Shown here: in pieces, positions 51,663 through 60,032 of the stretch | Position numbering within the stretch: the stretch's first letter is position 1 | How the letters are laid out: each line of letters begins with the position of its first letter | Assembly (NCBI GenBank): GCA_050741915.1 | Contig: JBOGEX010000089.1 | Span: forward strand, 65,101-129,100 | DNA length: 64,000 bases | Direction: 5' to 3' | Source of the DNA: JACCTH01 sp050741915 | GTDB lineage: Bacteria > Actinomycetota > Acidimicrobiia > Spongiisociales > ZC4RG35 | The notes under the pieces: model-generated | The model's database searches: none | The model's input: the letters and a program-made list of their open reading frames with translations, nothing else | Told to the model about the DNA's origin: nothing | Position numbers and translations under genes: made by a program

Positions 51663-54385
51663 CGGACCCCGGCGAGGTCGCCCGGACGCTGCCAGACGAC
51701 TTCGTCCACCAGCTCTGGGACGAGGACCCCGAAGAGACTCAGGAGTGGATTGATTCCCTCGACGCGGTATCTGCTACCGACGGCCCGGTGCGCGCTCGTT
51801 TTCTTCTGGCCAAGCTCCTAGAGAGGGCGCACTCGGTCAATCTCGGGGTGCCGCCGGTCATCACCACTCCTTACGTCAACTCGATTCCTCCTGAAGACGA
51901 GCCCGACTATCCGGGCGACGAGCACCTCGAACGACGCATCCGTCGCTACATACGGTGGAACGCGGCGGTCATGGTGATCAAGGCCAACCATCGCGAGAAA
52001 GGCATCGGCGGCCACCTTTCAACCTTTGCCTCTTCCGCCACCCTTTACGAGGTGGGCTTCAACCACTTCTTCCGGGGTAAGGCGTCCGGCGACCCCGGCG
52101 ACCATGTCTACATTCAGGGACACGCCGTGCCCGGCATCTACGCCCGGGCCTTCCTCGAAGGTCGGCTCGACGAGCAGCACCTCGACAACTTCCGCTTCGA
52201 GATCGCTGGCAACGGACTCTCCTCTTATCCCCACCCGCGTTTAATGCCCGAGTTCTGGGAGTACCCGACCGTTTCGATGGGGCTCGGTCCGATCAACTCC
52301 ATCTACCACGCCCGCTTCAACCGTTATCTCCACAACCGCTCCCTCGACGACACCTCACAGTCAAAGGTCTGGTGCTTCCTGGGCGACGGCGAGTGCGACG
52401 AGCCCGAGACCCTGGGATCGATCTCGCTCGCCAGCCGGGAGAAGCTCGACAATTTGATCTGGGTGGTCAACTGCAACCTGCAGCGACTGGACGGACCCGT
52501 GCGCGGGAACGGCAAGATCATCCAGGAGCTCGAGTCGGCCTTTCGTGGCGCCGGGTGGAACGTGATCAAGGTGATATGGGGATCGGGTTGGGACGCTCTG
52601 CTCGATGCTGATCATGAGGGGGCTCTCGTTTCGGTGATGAACGACACCGTCGATGGCGAGTACCAGCGATACAAAGCGGAAAGCGGCGCCTTCGTCAGGG
52701 AGCGATTCTTTGGCAAGGACCCGCGGGCGCTCGCCTTGGTCGAGAAATGGAGCGACCAGGAGGTCTGGGCCCTGCGCCGGGGTGGCCTCGACTACCGGAA
52801 GGTCTACGCCGCTTACAAGCTCGCCACCGAGCTCGACGGCGCCCCCACCGTGATCCTGGCCAAGACGATCAAGGGGTGGACTCTCGGGCCCGACGTCGAA
52901 GGGCGTAATGCCACCCATCAGATCAAAGAATTGACCAACGCCCAGCTCCGCGAGCTCCGGACCCGACTCTCCCTCGAGGAGGACGTTCCCGAAGAATCCC
53001 TCGAAGGCGACAAGGAGCCGATGTATCTGCGCTTTCCGGATGGGTCCCCCGAGGCGCAGTACCTGCACCAACGCCGCAAAGTCCTCTCGGGTTACCTCCC
53101 CGCCAGAGTGGTCGAAGTCCGTTCTCCGCTCACGCTCCCGCCACCACAAGCGTTCGCAGAGATCTACTCGGGATCTGGCAAGGTCGAAGCGTCGACAACC
53201 ACCGCCTTCACCCGACTGATTCGAAACCTCGCCCGCACCGAGGGGTTTGGTCCCCGGGTGGTGCCGATCGTCCCCGACGAGGCCCGCACCTTCGGCATGG
53301 ACTCGCTTTTCCGGGAGATGAAGATCTACGCCCCAGAAGGTCAGCTCTACGAACCGGTCGACGCCAAGATGCTTCTGACCTACGCCGAATCGCAAGCCGG
53401 TCAAATTCTCGAAGAGGGCATCACCGAGGCAGGTTCGATGGCCTCCTGGACCGCCGCTGCCACCTCATACGCCGTGCGTGGGGTACCAATGGTGCCTTTC
53501 TTCATCTTCTACTCCATGTTCGGATTCCAACGAGTTGGAGACCTGATCTGGTCGGCCGGCGATGCCCGCGCCCGGGGTTTTTTGCTCGGTGCCACAGCCG
53601 GCCGCACAACTCTCGCCGGCGAGGGTCTCCAGCATCAGGACGGTCACAGCCTCGTTCTTTCTGTCACCAACCCCGCCTGCGAGAGCTACGACCCCGCCTT
53701 CGCCTACGAGGTCGGAACCATCATCGAGGGAGGACTCGGCCGGATGTACGGCGACAACCCTGAGGACGTGTTCTTCTACCTCACCCTCTACAACGAGAAC
53801 TACCCGCAACCGCCCCGACCCGACGGCATCGCCGATGACATTCTCCGGGGCATCTATCGCTTTAGCCAGGCACCGGTGGGAAACAACCATCGGGCGACGA
53901 TCCTCTTCTCTGGGACCGCCAACCTCGCCGCCCGCAAAGCGCAGGTGGATCTCGCCGACAATTACGGCGTGGGAGCCGAACTTTGGTCGGTGACCTCCTA
54001 TCAAAAGCTCAGGGGAGAAGCGATCGGGATCGAGCGCTGGAACCGGCTCCACCCCACCGAAGAGCCACGGCAGCCCCATATCAGGTCGATACTCAACGCC
54101 ACCGAGGGTCCGATCGTGGCGGTGACCGACTTTATGAAATTGGTACCCGACCAGATCGGGCGCTTCGTGCCTCGCGATTACATAACCTTGGGCACGGACG
54201 GCTTTGGTCGCTCCGATGGTCGGGCCGCATTGCGCCGGCACTTCGAAACCGACAGCGGCCACGTTGTCTTGGCGGTGCTCTCGGAGCTGGTCAGAGAAGG
54301 AAAGCTGGAGTCGTCGGCGATCGCAGACGCTATCGCCCGTTACGCCATCAATCCCGATGCGGCCGACCCCCGTCTAGTTCACTAG
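51659..54385 (+). CDS. aceE: Pyruvate dehydrogenase E1 component (homodimeric)
   Basis: ATG 51659 gives 908 residues, normal for AceE. The thiamine-diphosphate motif is GDGECDEPETLGSISLASRE ... NCNLQ near 247-280. The transketolase-like middle domain (IVPDEARTFGMDSLFREMKI near 540) and the C-terminal domain follow. It decarboxylates pyruvate and feeds acetyl groups to E2, which is not in this window. Coupling to an upstream hydrolase by a 4-bp overlap and to a downstream Cys-rich gene 5 bp later suggests one transcript. Confidence 0.95.
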   Translation: MTDPGEVARTLPDDFVHQLWDEDPEETQEWIDSLDAVSATDGPVRARFLLAKLLERAHSVNLGVPPVITTPYVNSIPPEDEPDYPGDEHLERRIRRYIRWNAAVMVIKANHREKGIGGHLSTFASSATLYEVGFNHFFRGKASGDPGDHVYIQGHAVPGIYARAFLEGRLDEQHLDNFRFEIAGNGLSSYPHPRLMPEFWEYPTVSMGLGPINSIYHARFNRYLHNRSLDDTSQSKVWCFLGDGECDEPETLGSISLASREKLDNLIWVVNCNLQRLDGPVRGNGKIIQELESAFRGAGWNVIKVIWGSGWDALLDADHEGALVSVMNDTVDGEYQRYKAESGAFVRERFFGKDPRALALVEKWSDQEVWALRRGGLDYRKVYAAYKLATELDGAPTVILAKTIKGWTLGPDVEGRNATHQIKELTNAQLRELRTRLSLEEDVPEESLEGDKEPMYLRFPDGSPEAQYLHQRRKVLSGYLPARVVEVRSPLTLPPPQAFAEIYSGSGKVEASTTTAFTRLIRNLARTEGFGPRVVPIVPDEARTFGMDSLFREMKIYAPEGQLYEPVDAKMLLTYAESQAGQILEEGITEAGSMASWTAAATSYAVRGVPMVPFFIFYSMFGFQRVGDLIWSAGDARARGFLLGATAGRTTLAGEGLQHQDGHSLVLSVTNPACESYDPAFAYEVGTIIEGGLGRMYGDNPEDVFFYLTLYNENYPQPPRPDGIADDILRGIYRFSQAPVGNNHRATILFSGTANLAARKAQVDLADNYGVGAELWSVTSYQKLRGEAIGIERWNRLHPTEEPRQPHIRSILNATEGPIVAVTDFMKLVPDQIGRFVPRDYITLGTDGFGRSDGRAALRRHFETDSGHVVLAVLSELVREGKLESSAIADAIARYAINPDAADPRLVH

Positions 54386-54390
54386 CTCTC

Positions 54391-55149
54391 ATGGCCCGAA
54401 CCCTGGACGCCCACGATTTCATCTCCTTTCGCGATCCCGACGAAGACCGCTCCTGGTTCTTCGACGCCACTTTCTTGCGCTCGTCATGGACCTGCATTTT
54501 TGGCCGCGGTTGTCTGGGGATCTACACGACTCCTACTCCGGAAATGTCACAGGGGTGCTGTTCGATGGGGGCATGGTTCACCGACGACGAGGACTTGCAG
54601 AAAGTCGAGCAGCACGCCCTCCGCCTCACCGACGAGAACTGGCAGTTTCGCAACAAGGCCGGCGACAAGGTCTGGCGTCAGCGAGGAGAAGACAAGACGA
54701 GCCGTCTGGTGCAGGACGCCTGCATCTTCCTGAACCGACCCGACTTTGCCGCCGGCGCCGGTTGCGCCCTCCACCTCGGTGCTCTGCAAGCGGGCGAAAG
54801 ACCCCTCGATTGGAAACCGAAGGTCTGCTGGCAGCTACCCCTCCGCCTGGAGGAAGACACCGATGGCAACGGCCACGTGACTACGGTCCTGCGCGAATGG
54901 AAGCGCCGCGACTGGGGAGATGGCGGCGACGAGTTTGCCTGGTGGTGCACCGACAGCCCCCTGGCATTCGTCGGCGGAGATCCGGTCTACAAGACGCTGC
55001 GGGAGGAGATTGTCGAGATGATCGGGGCCAAGGTATACCAATTGCTCCTGGAGCACCTGGAACGACCCCAACCCCTCCCCCACCCTGCCCTCCGCCAGAA
55101 GTCACCGCGACGGGCCCAAGGAGTCGCCACGACCCCAGTTCAGGGGTAG
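54391..55149 (+). CDS. Conserved cysteine-rich protein of unknown function
   Basis: 252 residues with eight Cys in conserved-looking contexts: SSWTCIFGRGC, QGCCSMGAWF, QDACIFLN, GAGCALH, KVCWQLPL and WWCTD. The pattern resembles YkgJ-type zinc/iron-chelating proteins but is not a clear match. Aromatic and acidic residues around the Cys suggest a metal or Fe-S site. It follows aceE by 5 bp. I recall similar actinobacterial hypotheticals but no function. Confidence 0.75.
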   Translation: MARTLDAHDFISFRDPDEDRSWFFDATFLRSSWTCIFGRGCLGIYTTPTPEMSQGCCSMGAWFTDDEDLQKVEQHALRLTDENWQFRNKAGDKVWRQRGEDKTSRLVQDACIFLNRPDFAAGAGCALHLGALQAGERPLDWKPKVCWQLPLRLEEDTDGNGHVTTVLREWKRRDWGDGGDEFAWWCTDSPLAFVGGDPVYKTLREEIVEMIGAKVYQLLLEHLERPQPLPHPALRQKSPRRAQGVATTPVQG

Positions 55150-55158
55150 AAGCCTCGT

Positions 55159-55186
55159 TGTCGCAATTTGCTAGCATTATGCGACA
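55159..55186. promoter_or_regulatory. Nested palindromic operator of the toxin-antitoxin pair
   Basis: TGTCGCA (55159-55165) and TGCGACA (55180-55186) form a perfect inverted repeat, and the 8-bp palindrome TGCTAGCA (55169-55176) sits on exactly the same centre. It ends one base before the antitoxin start codon and overlaps a GCATTAT -10-like box. VapBC complexes commonly bind such sites to repress their own operon. Confidence 0.7.
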
Positions 55187-55408
55187 TTGAAGACTCTTTA
55201 TTTGCGCAACGTGCCGTCCGAGGTCAGCCAGGGCCTGGAGCGCTTGGCGGAGGACGCTGGCATGTCGGTATCGGCCTTTGCTCTGCGAGAGCTGGCAGAG
55301 GTGGCCCGTCGGGCCAACAACCCCGCCCTGCTCAGGGCACTGCCTGACCTGGCGGTCCCAGCGGAGCTGGTCGTCGCCAGCCTCGATGAGGGCCGTGACG
55401 CCCGTTGA
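55187..55408 (+). CDS. Antitoxin, ribbon-helix-helix type (VapB/FitA-like)
   Basis: The TTG start directly after the operator gives 73 residues. The N-terminal strand and helices KTLYLRNVPSEVSQGLERLA and AGMSVSAFALREL match FitA-like ribbon-helix-helix DNA-binding proteins; the tail should wrap the toxin. It overlaps the toxin gene by TTGA. No Shine-Dalgarno is visible and the operator fills the leader space, so the mRNA may be leaderless. Confidence 0.85.
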   Translation: MKTLYLRNVPSEVSQGLERLAEDAGMSVSAFALRELAEVARRANNPALLRALPDLAVPAELVVASLDEGRDAR

Positions 55409-55788
55409 TTGTTATCGATGCGTCGGCGGCGCTGCTAGCCCTTCTCAAGGCAGGCGACGCCCGGGCCAACCTGGAGCTGGAGTCGGTGGCGGTGCCGCAC
55501 CTGGCAGATTCCGAAGTGGCTCACGCCCTCCGCTCTCAGGTCCTACGAGGCACAGTCCCGGAACCGCAGGCGGCAGCCGCCTTGGCGACCTGGGCACGCT
55601 TGAGCGTGCGTCGATTCCCGGCCTCCGGTCTGCTGGCTCGGATATGGGAGCTCCGACAGAACCTGTCCGGATACGACGCTACTTACGTGGCGCTGGCCGA
55701 AGCCTTGGACACCCCGCTCTTAACGGCCGATGCCCGCCTCGGCACCGCTCCCGGGCCTAGGTGTCCCATCACGGTCGTGCGGGGGTAG
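55405..55788 (+). CDS. VapC-like PIN-domain toxin ribonuclease
   Basis: 127 residues from TTG 55405. The acidic PIN residues are present: Asp in VIDASAALLAL near 5, Glu in ADSEVAHAL near 38, Asp in GYDATYVALAEAL near 95 and Asp in LLTADARLG near 112. It probably cleaves tRNA or rRNA when free of the antitoxin. Translational overlap with the antitoxin is typical. Confidence 0.88.
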   Translation: MIVIDASAALLALLKAGDARANLELESVAVPHLADSEVAHALRSQVLRGTVPEPQAAAALATWARLSVRRFPASGLLARIWELRQNLSGYDATYVALAEALDTPLLTADARLGTAPGPRCPITVVRG

Positions 55789-55911
55789 CTCGGCTGAGCC
55801 AGTGGCGGTGGGCGATTTCGAAGCCACCTGGTCTCCCAACTCGAACGCCCCCACTGACCCATCCGCCCTTTGCATCAAATCCTCCCCGGAGGCCTAAGTA
55901 TGTCGGCGCGC

Positions 55912-56472
55912 TTAGCTCGGTTTTTTACCGAAAAAGCTCCTCAACCAGGAGAGAAGGCTCGACCAGAAGAGCCGAAAGGGCTTCACCTCACCTGCCTCGA
56001 TGGAGGCGGCGGCCTCCCCGCTCAGCGCCGCCATCTTCTGTTCGAGGCATCCGACAAAGTCCGCGATCAGCCGACGGCTCATCTCGTTGATAAGGCCGGT
56101 GCGGCCGAACTGCGCCGCCGGCCCCGCCAAGGTGATGTCGGCATCGATCGTCACATGAGTTGAGGAACTGTCTTTCTCCGCCAGGCCATAGTTGACTTTC
56201 ACCTGGCCGCGACTGCCGCCCTTCTTGTCGACCCCCTTGCCGTCGATCACCGCGGTGTGGGTGGTGGGGTCGGTGGAGACCTTGGCTTCACCCTCGAAGG
56301 TGGCTGCTATCGGACCCAGCTTGACCGAGATATTCCCGACGTAAACGTCCTCGCCTTTGCTCTCTTGCAGAGTTGCCCCCGGGAGGCATTGGGCAACCGA
56401 GGGCACGTCCTGGAGCTTCTCCCAGACCGCTGCCAGCGGACGAGCCACATCGAACTCGTGCGTTATCTGCAT
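55912..56472 (-). CDS. CoxG-type SRPBCC protein
   Basis: 186 residues. The N-terminal MQITHEFDVARPLAAVWEKL and QDVPSVAQCLPGATLQES are the CO dehydrogenase subunit G signature; the fold is a START-like barrel. The C-terminus ends in an amphipathic and hydrophobic stretch (FWSSLLSWLRSFFGKKP) that could anchor the membrane, as known for CoxG, which links CODH to the membrane. No CODH structural genes are in the window, so the partner is a molybdenum hydroxylase elsewhere or unknown. Confidence 0.88.
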   Translation of the reverse strand: MQITHEFDVARPLAAVWEKLQDVPSVAQCLPGATLQESKGEDVYVGNISVKLGPIAATFEGEAKVSTDPTTHTAVIDGKGVDKKGGSRGQVKVNYGLAEKDSSSTHVTIDADITLAGPAAQFGRTGLINEMSRRLIADFVGCLEQKMAALSGEAAASIEAGEVKPFRLFWSSLLSWLRSFFGKKPS

Positions 56473-56476
56473 CGAT

Positions 56477-57514
56477 TCAACCTAACGGGCGCCAGTTCTG
56501 CGGCCCCTTCTTCTCGACCAGGAATCCGCCGCGCTTATGACGGCGGATGGTGAGGATCTCAGAGAGAATCGCCCAGGCTATCTCGACCGGTCCGTCGGCG
56601 CCCAGGTCGAGGCCGGCGGGACCAAAGATGCGCTCTGAGGCTCCGGGCTCGATGCCTCGGGCAGAGAGGTCCTTCAACATTCGCTCCAGGCGCTCGCCGG
56701 GTCCGAGGCAGCCGATGTAGGCGGCTCCCGATCCGATCAAGGAGCCGAGATAGTCGACATCACGCAAATAGTTGTGCGACATGATCACAAAGTTGGTGCC
56801 ATCGTCGACGTCGACGTGGTTGGTCAGGTCGGCCGGAGCACACTGGACCAGCCGGTCGGCTTCGGGAAACCGCTCGTGAGTAAGGAAAGCGCGACGATCA
56901 TCGACCACCGTGGCCTCGAATCCGAGTTCCTTTCCAAGCCGAACGAGCGGAACGGCGTCGTGCCCGGCTCCGCAGACGACTAGTCGGCTGCGACCGGAAA
57001 CCACCTCGAGCAGGTAATCGACTCCGACGCGATGAAGCCGGCGGTGACGCCCTTCCCTCCTCGCCTCGGCCAGCTCGCGGCCCCATTCTTCGTTGTCCGG
57101 TTCGACCTCGCCGTGGGTGCCTAGATCGGGCCCGCTCAAGGTGTGCAGGATCCCTCCCGGCGAACGCTCGATTAACTCGCTCAATGCCAACGCGGCGCCG
57201 GCCGGTTCGACCAAGAGTTGAGTCACGCCGTTGCACCCGATGCCCCAGCCCCATACTTCCTCGTCATCGGCGGTGAGATCGAACTCAACTATGCGAGCGG
57301 GATCACTCCCGCCCATGGCGCGAGCGATGTCGATGAGCTCGTTGTCGAGGCAACCCCCCGAGACGGTCCCGACCATGGACCCATCGCTCGAGATGAGCTG
57401 ACGCGCTCCCAGGCCTCGATAGGTCGAGCCCCTGACGCCGACCACTGTCGCCAGAACGAAAGGAATCCGGCGGCGAAGCCAATCCGGAACCGTTTGCAAG
57501 ACCTGATCGGTCAC
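56477..57514 (-). CDS. XdhC/CoxI-family molybdenum cofactor insertion protein
   Basis: GTG 57514 gives 345 residues, with the start chosen to avoid overlap with the upstream gene. The XdhC N-terminal domain has ATVVGVRGSTYRGLGARQL and the conserved GGCLDNELI Cys near 55; the C-terminal Rossmann domain has LVVCGAGHDAVPLVRLGKEL near 178. It delivers sulfurated molybdenum cofactor to xanthine or CO dehydrogenase-type enzymes. The CoxG gene 4 bp downstream and the Mog-like gene upstream support this role. Confidence 0.9.
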   Translation of the reverse strand: MTDQVLQTVPDWLRRRIPFVLATVVGVRGSTYRGLGARQLISSDGSMVGTVSGGCLDNELIDIARAMGGSDPARIVEFDLTADDEEVWGWGIGCNGVTQLLVEPAGAALALSELIERSPGGILHTLSGPDLGTHGEVEPDNEEWGRELAEARREGRHRRLHRVGVDYLLEVVSGRSRLVVCGAGHDAVPLVRLGKELGFEATVVDDRRAFLTHERFPEADRLVQCAPADLTNHVDVDDGTNFVIMSHNYLRDVDYLGSLIGSGAAYIGCLGPGERLERMLKDLSARGIEPGASERIFGPAGLDLGADGPVEIAWAILSEILTIRRHKRGGFLVEKKGPQNWRPLG

Positions 57515-57524
57515 AGACTCAAAG

Positions 57525-57995
57525 TTAGTGGCCGGTGTACCCAGACAGGAGCTCGAGGGCATGGGGCAACACCGGCACCAAGGCGGCGAAGCCTTCTTCG
57601 ACCCCTCGCGGGCTCCCGGGCAGATTGACTATCAGGGTGGACCCACGGCTCCCCACGACGCCCCGCGAGAGAACTGCCATCGGGGTGGACTCAAGCCCTT
57701 TGGCGAACAAGAGATGCATCAAGCCCGGGGCGGTCCGGTTGACGACGGCGCTAGTCGCTTCTGGGGTCACGTCCCGAGGTCCGAAACCGGTGCCGCCGGT
57801 GGTGACCACCAGCCGGGCTTCGGTCGAAAGCTCTACCAAGGCCAAGGAGATCTGGTCGTTTTCATCCGGAATGACCCTGCGAGCGACCACCTCATAGCCC
57901 GCCGCCTCGAGAGCGGCGGCGAGGACATCTCCCGACCGATCGACCCTCGTCCCGGCGGCGACCCCATCGGAGACGGTCACCACCGCGGCTTTCAC
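57525..57995 (-). CDS. MoaB/Mog-type molybdopterin adenylyltransferase
   Basis: GTG 57995 gives 156 residues beginning with the VKAAVVTVSDG strand. The MoCF-domain motifs TTGGTGFGPRDVTPEAT near 78 and GSRGSTLIVNLPGSP near 120 are intact. It adenylates molybdopterin before metal insertion. It is first in a mog-xdhC-coxG set for maturing a molybdenum hydroxylase. Confidence 0.9.
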   Translation of the reverse strand: MKAAVVTVSDGVAAGTRVDRSGDVLAAALEAAGYEVVARRVIPDENDQISLALVELSTEARLVVTTGGTGFGPRDVTPEATSAVVNRTAPGLMHLLFAKGLESTPMAVLSRGVVGSRGSTLIVNLPGSPRGVEEGFAALVPVLPHALELLSGYTGH

Positions 57996-58008
57996 GAACG
58001 GAAGTATC

Positions 58009-58872
58009 TCAGGTGACGAAGAATGTTTGCGGGTCAGGCGGAATCGGAATCCCCCGGCTGAGAGCAAACCGGAAGACGACGAACAGAATGACGACCGCTG
58101 CTACCAAGCCCCAGCTGAAGCGCTGAGCGGTGGCGCCCTGATCGGGATCGACCGACTTCGTGCCCGGGGCGGCCAGCAACGTTGCCACGGTGAACAGCCC
58201 GTAGAGCGGCAATGCCGAAATCAGGCCGGCACCCGAATCGGGAAGGAAATAGATCACTGCCAGGAGGGCTCCGGCCAGGCCGGCGATCACTGCGATCTTG
58301 GCAACAAACGCGACGCGCCGGGAAGGAGTGGAGATTCCGCGCCGGCTGGTGGTGAAGGCGAGGAAGGCAGGCGCGGCGGCGAGCGAGACGAGGAGTAAAC
58401 CGATCGCTCCGGCCACTCCGACAACGACATTGATCCCGGCCGGCAGATCGAAATAGGCGAGCGCGAGAGCAAGGTCAGCGTCAGCGTCGATCCCGGCCTG
58501 TGCCATGGGCACGAAGCCCTGACGGAAGCTGTGAAGAATCAGCCAAAGAACGCAGAGACGGGAGGGGTCATGACGCCTGCTTCCCGGGTAGACGGCGAGA
58601 AAAGCGCCCCCGGCGATCAGAGCGGCGAGAGCTCCTCCTGCCAAGGCCAGCGGATTGTCTCCGGCCGTGAACTCCACCCGATCGTGGTAGAGCACGGGGC
58701 CTCGATCGAGAAGGAATCCCAGGACAAGGCGTCCGAGGGAGTCGGCCAGAACCGCAATGACGATGCCAATGGTCGAGCAAAGCGCAGAATTGATCAAGAG
58801 CGACGGGTTGTTGCCCGGGCGCGGTTCTTCAGACAGGGTGGTTATCTGTTCTGTGGACCTAAGCGACGGCAT
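58009..58872 (-). CDS. Polytopic membrane protein of unknown function
   Basis: 287 residues with about seven predicted membrane helices (for example IGIVIAVLADSLGRLVLGFL, LALAGGALAALIAGGAFLAV and VVILFVVFRFAL near the end). The loops are short, with an acidic DRGPVLYHDRVEFTAGDN segment after helix 1. I recognise no characterised family. It lies 13 bp before the Mog-like gene and in the same direction, so co-transcription is likely. Confidence 0.7.
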   Translation of the reverse strand: MPSLRSTEQITTLSEEPRPGNNPSLLINSALCSTIGIVIAVLADSLGRLVLGFLLDRGPVLYHDRVEFTAGDNPLALAGGALAALIAGGAFLAVYPGSRRHDPSRLCVLWLILHSFRQGFVPMAQAGIDADADLALALAYFDLPAGINVVVGVAGAIGLLLVSLAAAPAFLAFTTSRRGISTPSRRVAFVAKIAVIAGLAGALLAVIYFLPDSGAGLISALPLYGLFTVATLLAAPGTKSVDPDQGATAQRFSWGLVAAVVILFVVFRFALSRGIPIPPDPQTFFVT

Positions 58873-58902
58873 GCTAAGACTTCGACCTCGTAGAGCCAGA
58901 TA

Positions 58903-60012
58903 TCAAACGTTTTTTGGCCCGTCGTCGAACGCCTCGATCACTTGGTGGCGGGCAAAGGCGCTCGTGACTAGCGCTTGGAAGATCGCTGTGACCGGTAGAG
59001 CGAGGATCGCTCCGACCCCACCGAGCAAGCTCGCTCCGGCAATAACAGCCCCTATCGAGACCGCCGGGTGGATGTCCATGGTCCGGCTGGTGATGCGCGG
59101 GGCAATGAAGTAGTTCTCGACCTGCTGGTAGAGGATCATGGCGATGATCACCCACAGGGCGGTGAGGGGACTCTTGGTGAGGGCGGCAAGGGCTGGAAGA
59201 ACCATACCGATATAAGTCCCGATCACCGGGATGAACTGAGAAACGACACCCATCCAGATCGCCAATGGAAAAGCGGAGGGCACTCCGAGGGCCGCCAGGA
59301 CGATCCAGGTAACCATTGTGGCGGCAACGGCTAGCAGAGCGCGGGAGTAGGCATATCGGCCGGTGCGTTCGACGGCCGTGTCCCATGTGTCGAGAACGTA
59401 TTGCTGTCGCTTGGGGGGAAGAGTCGAAAGGAGAAGCCGCCGCCAGGTGGGTCCCTCGGCCAAGAGGTAATACGAAAAGAGGGCGACAGTCGCCAACTGG
59501 AAGATGAGGCCGAAGACCGTGTTGCCCACCGCCATCACCCCTCCTGCCACCTGCGACCCGTACTGCCCGATGAGGCTTCCGAGGTCCTGGAAACCCTCTC
59601 CCAGATCCGGAGTATCAAGCTCAAGTCCGAAACGCTCGGTGAACGTACTGAGGGCCGCCAGATACTCGGGAACGCGTGCGATCAGGTTCGAAGCCTGGGT
59701 AACGAGGACCGGCACCAACGAACCGACGAAACCACCGAACAGAACCAGAGACAGCAAGAAGACGACGAGGGTTGCGGTCCTTCTCTTCCATCCTCGCTTG
59801 ACCAGGGCTTGCACCGCCGGCTCGAGGGCGATGGCGACAAAGATCGAAAGAAACAGGATGTAGAGGATGGAGCGAACTTGGTAAAGGACCCAAAGCACGA
59901 TCGTCGCGCTCACCAACACCGCCAAGATGACCACGACCCCGCGCGGCAGCCACTCCGGGGGGCGCTGACGGTTGGGAAGGTCGACCACGCGGCGGAAGGC
60001 TACAGCCGCCAA
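58903..60012 (-). CDS. AI-2E/PerM-family membrane exporter
   Basis: 369 residues with about eight helices. The long central region (about 110-190) and the GVPSAFPLAIWMGVVSQFIP and PVIGTYIGMVLPALAAL segments match the AI-2E transporter (PerM/YhhT) family. Such proteins export small molecules or, in some cases, act as Na+/H+ antiporters; the substrate is unknown. The gene is 20 bp after the large vWA protein gene on the same strand. Confidence 0.88.
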   Translation of the reverse strand: MAAVAFRRVVDLPNRQRPPEWLPRGVVVILAVLVSATIVLWVLYQVRSILYILFLSIFVAIALEPAVQALVKRGWKRRTATLVVFLLSLVLFGGFVGSLVPVLVTQASNLIARVPEYLAALSTFTERFGLELDTPDLGEGFQDLGSLIGQYGSQVAGGVMAVGNTVFGLIFQLATVALFSYYLLAEGPTWRRLLLSTLPPKRQQYVLDTWDTAVERTGRYAYSRALLAVAATMVTWIVLAALGVPSAFPLAIWMGVVSQFIPVIGTYIGMVLPALAALTKSPLTALWVIIAMILYQQVENYFIAPRITSRTMDIHPAVSIGAVIAGASLLGGVGAILALPVTAIFQALVTSAFARHQVIEAFDDGPKNV

Positions 60013-60032
60013 ATCGCGAAAATCGACAAGGC

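Noticed and set aside
52361..53404. 347-codon minus-strand ORF over aceE
   Set aside because: It is an antisense shadow of aceE created by the high GC third-codon bias.
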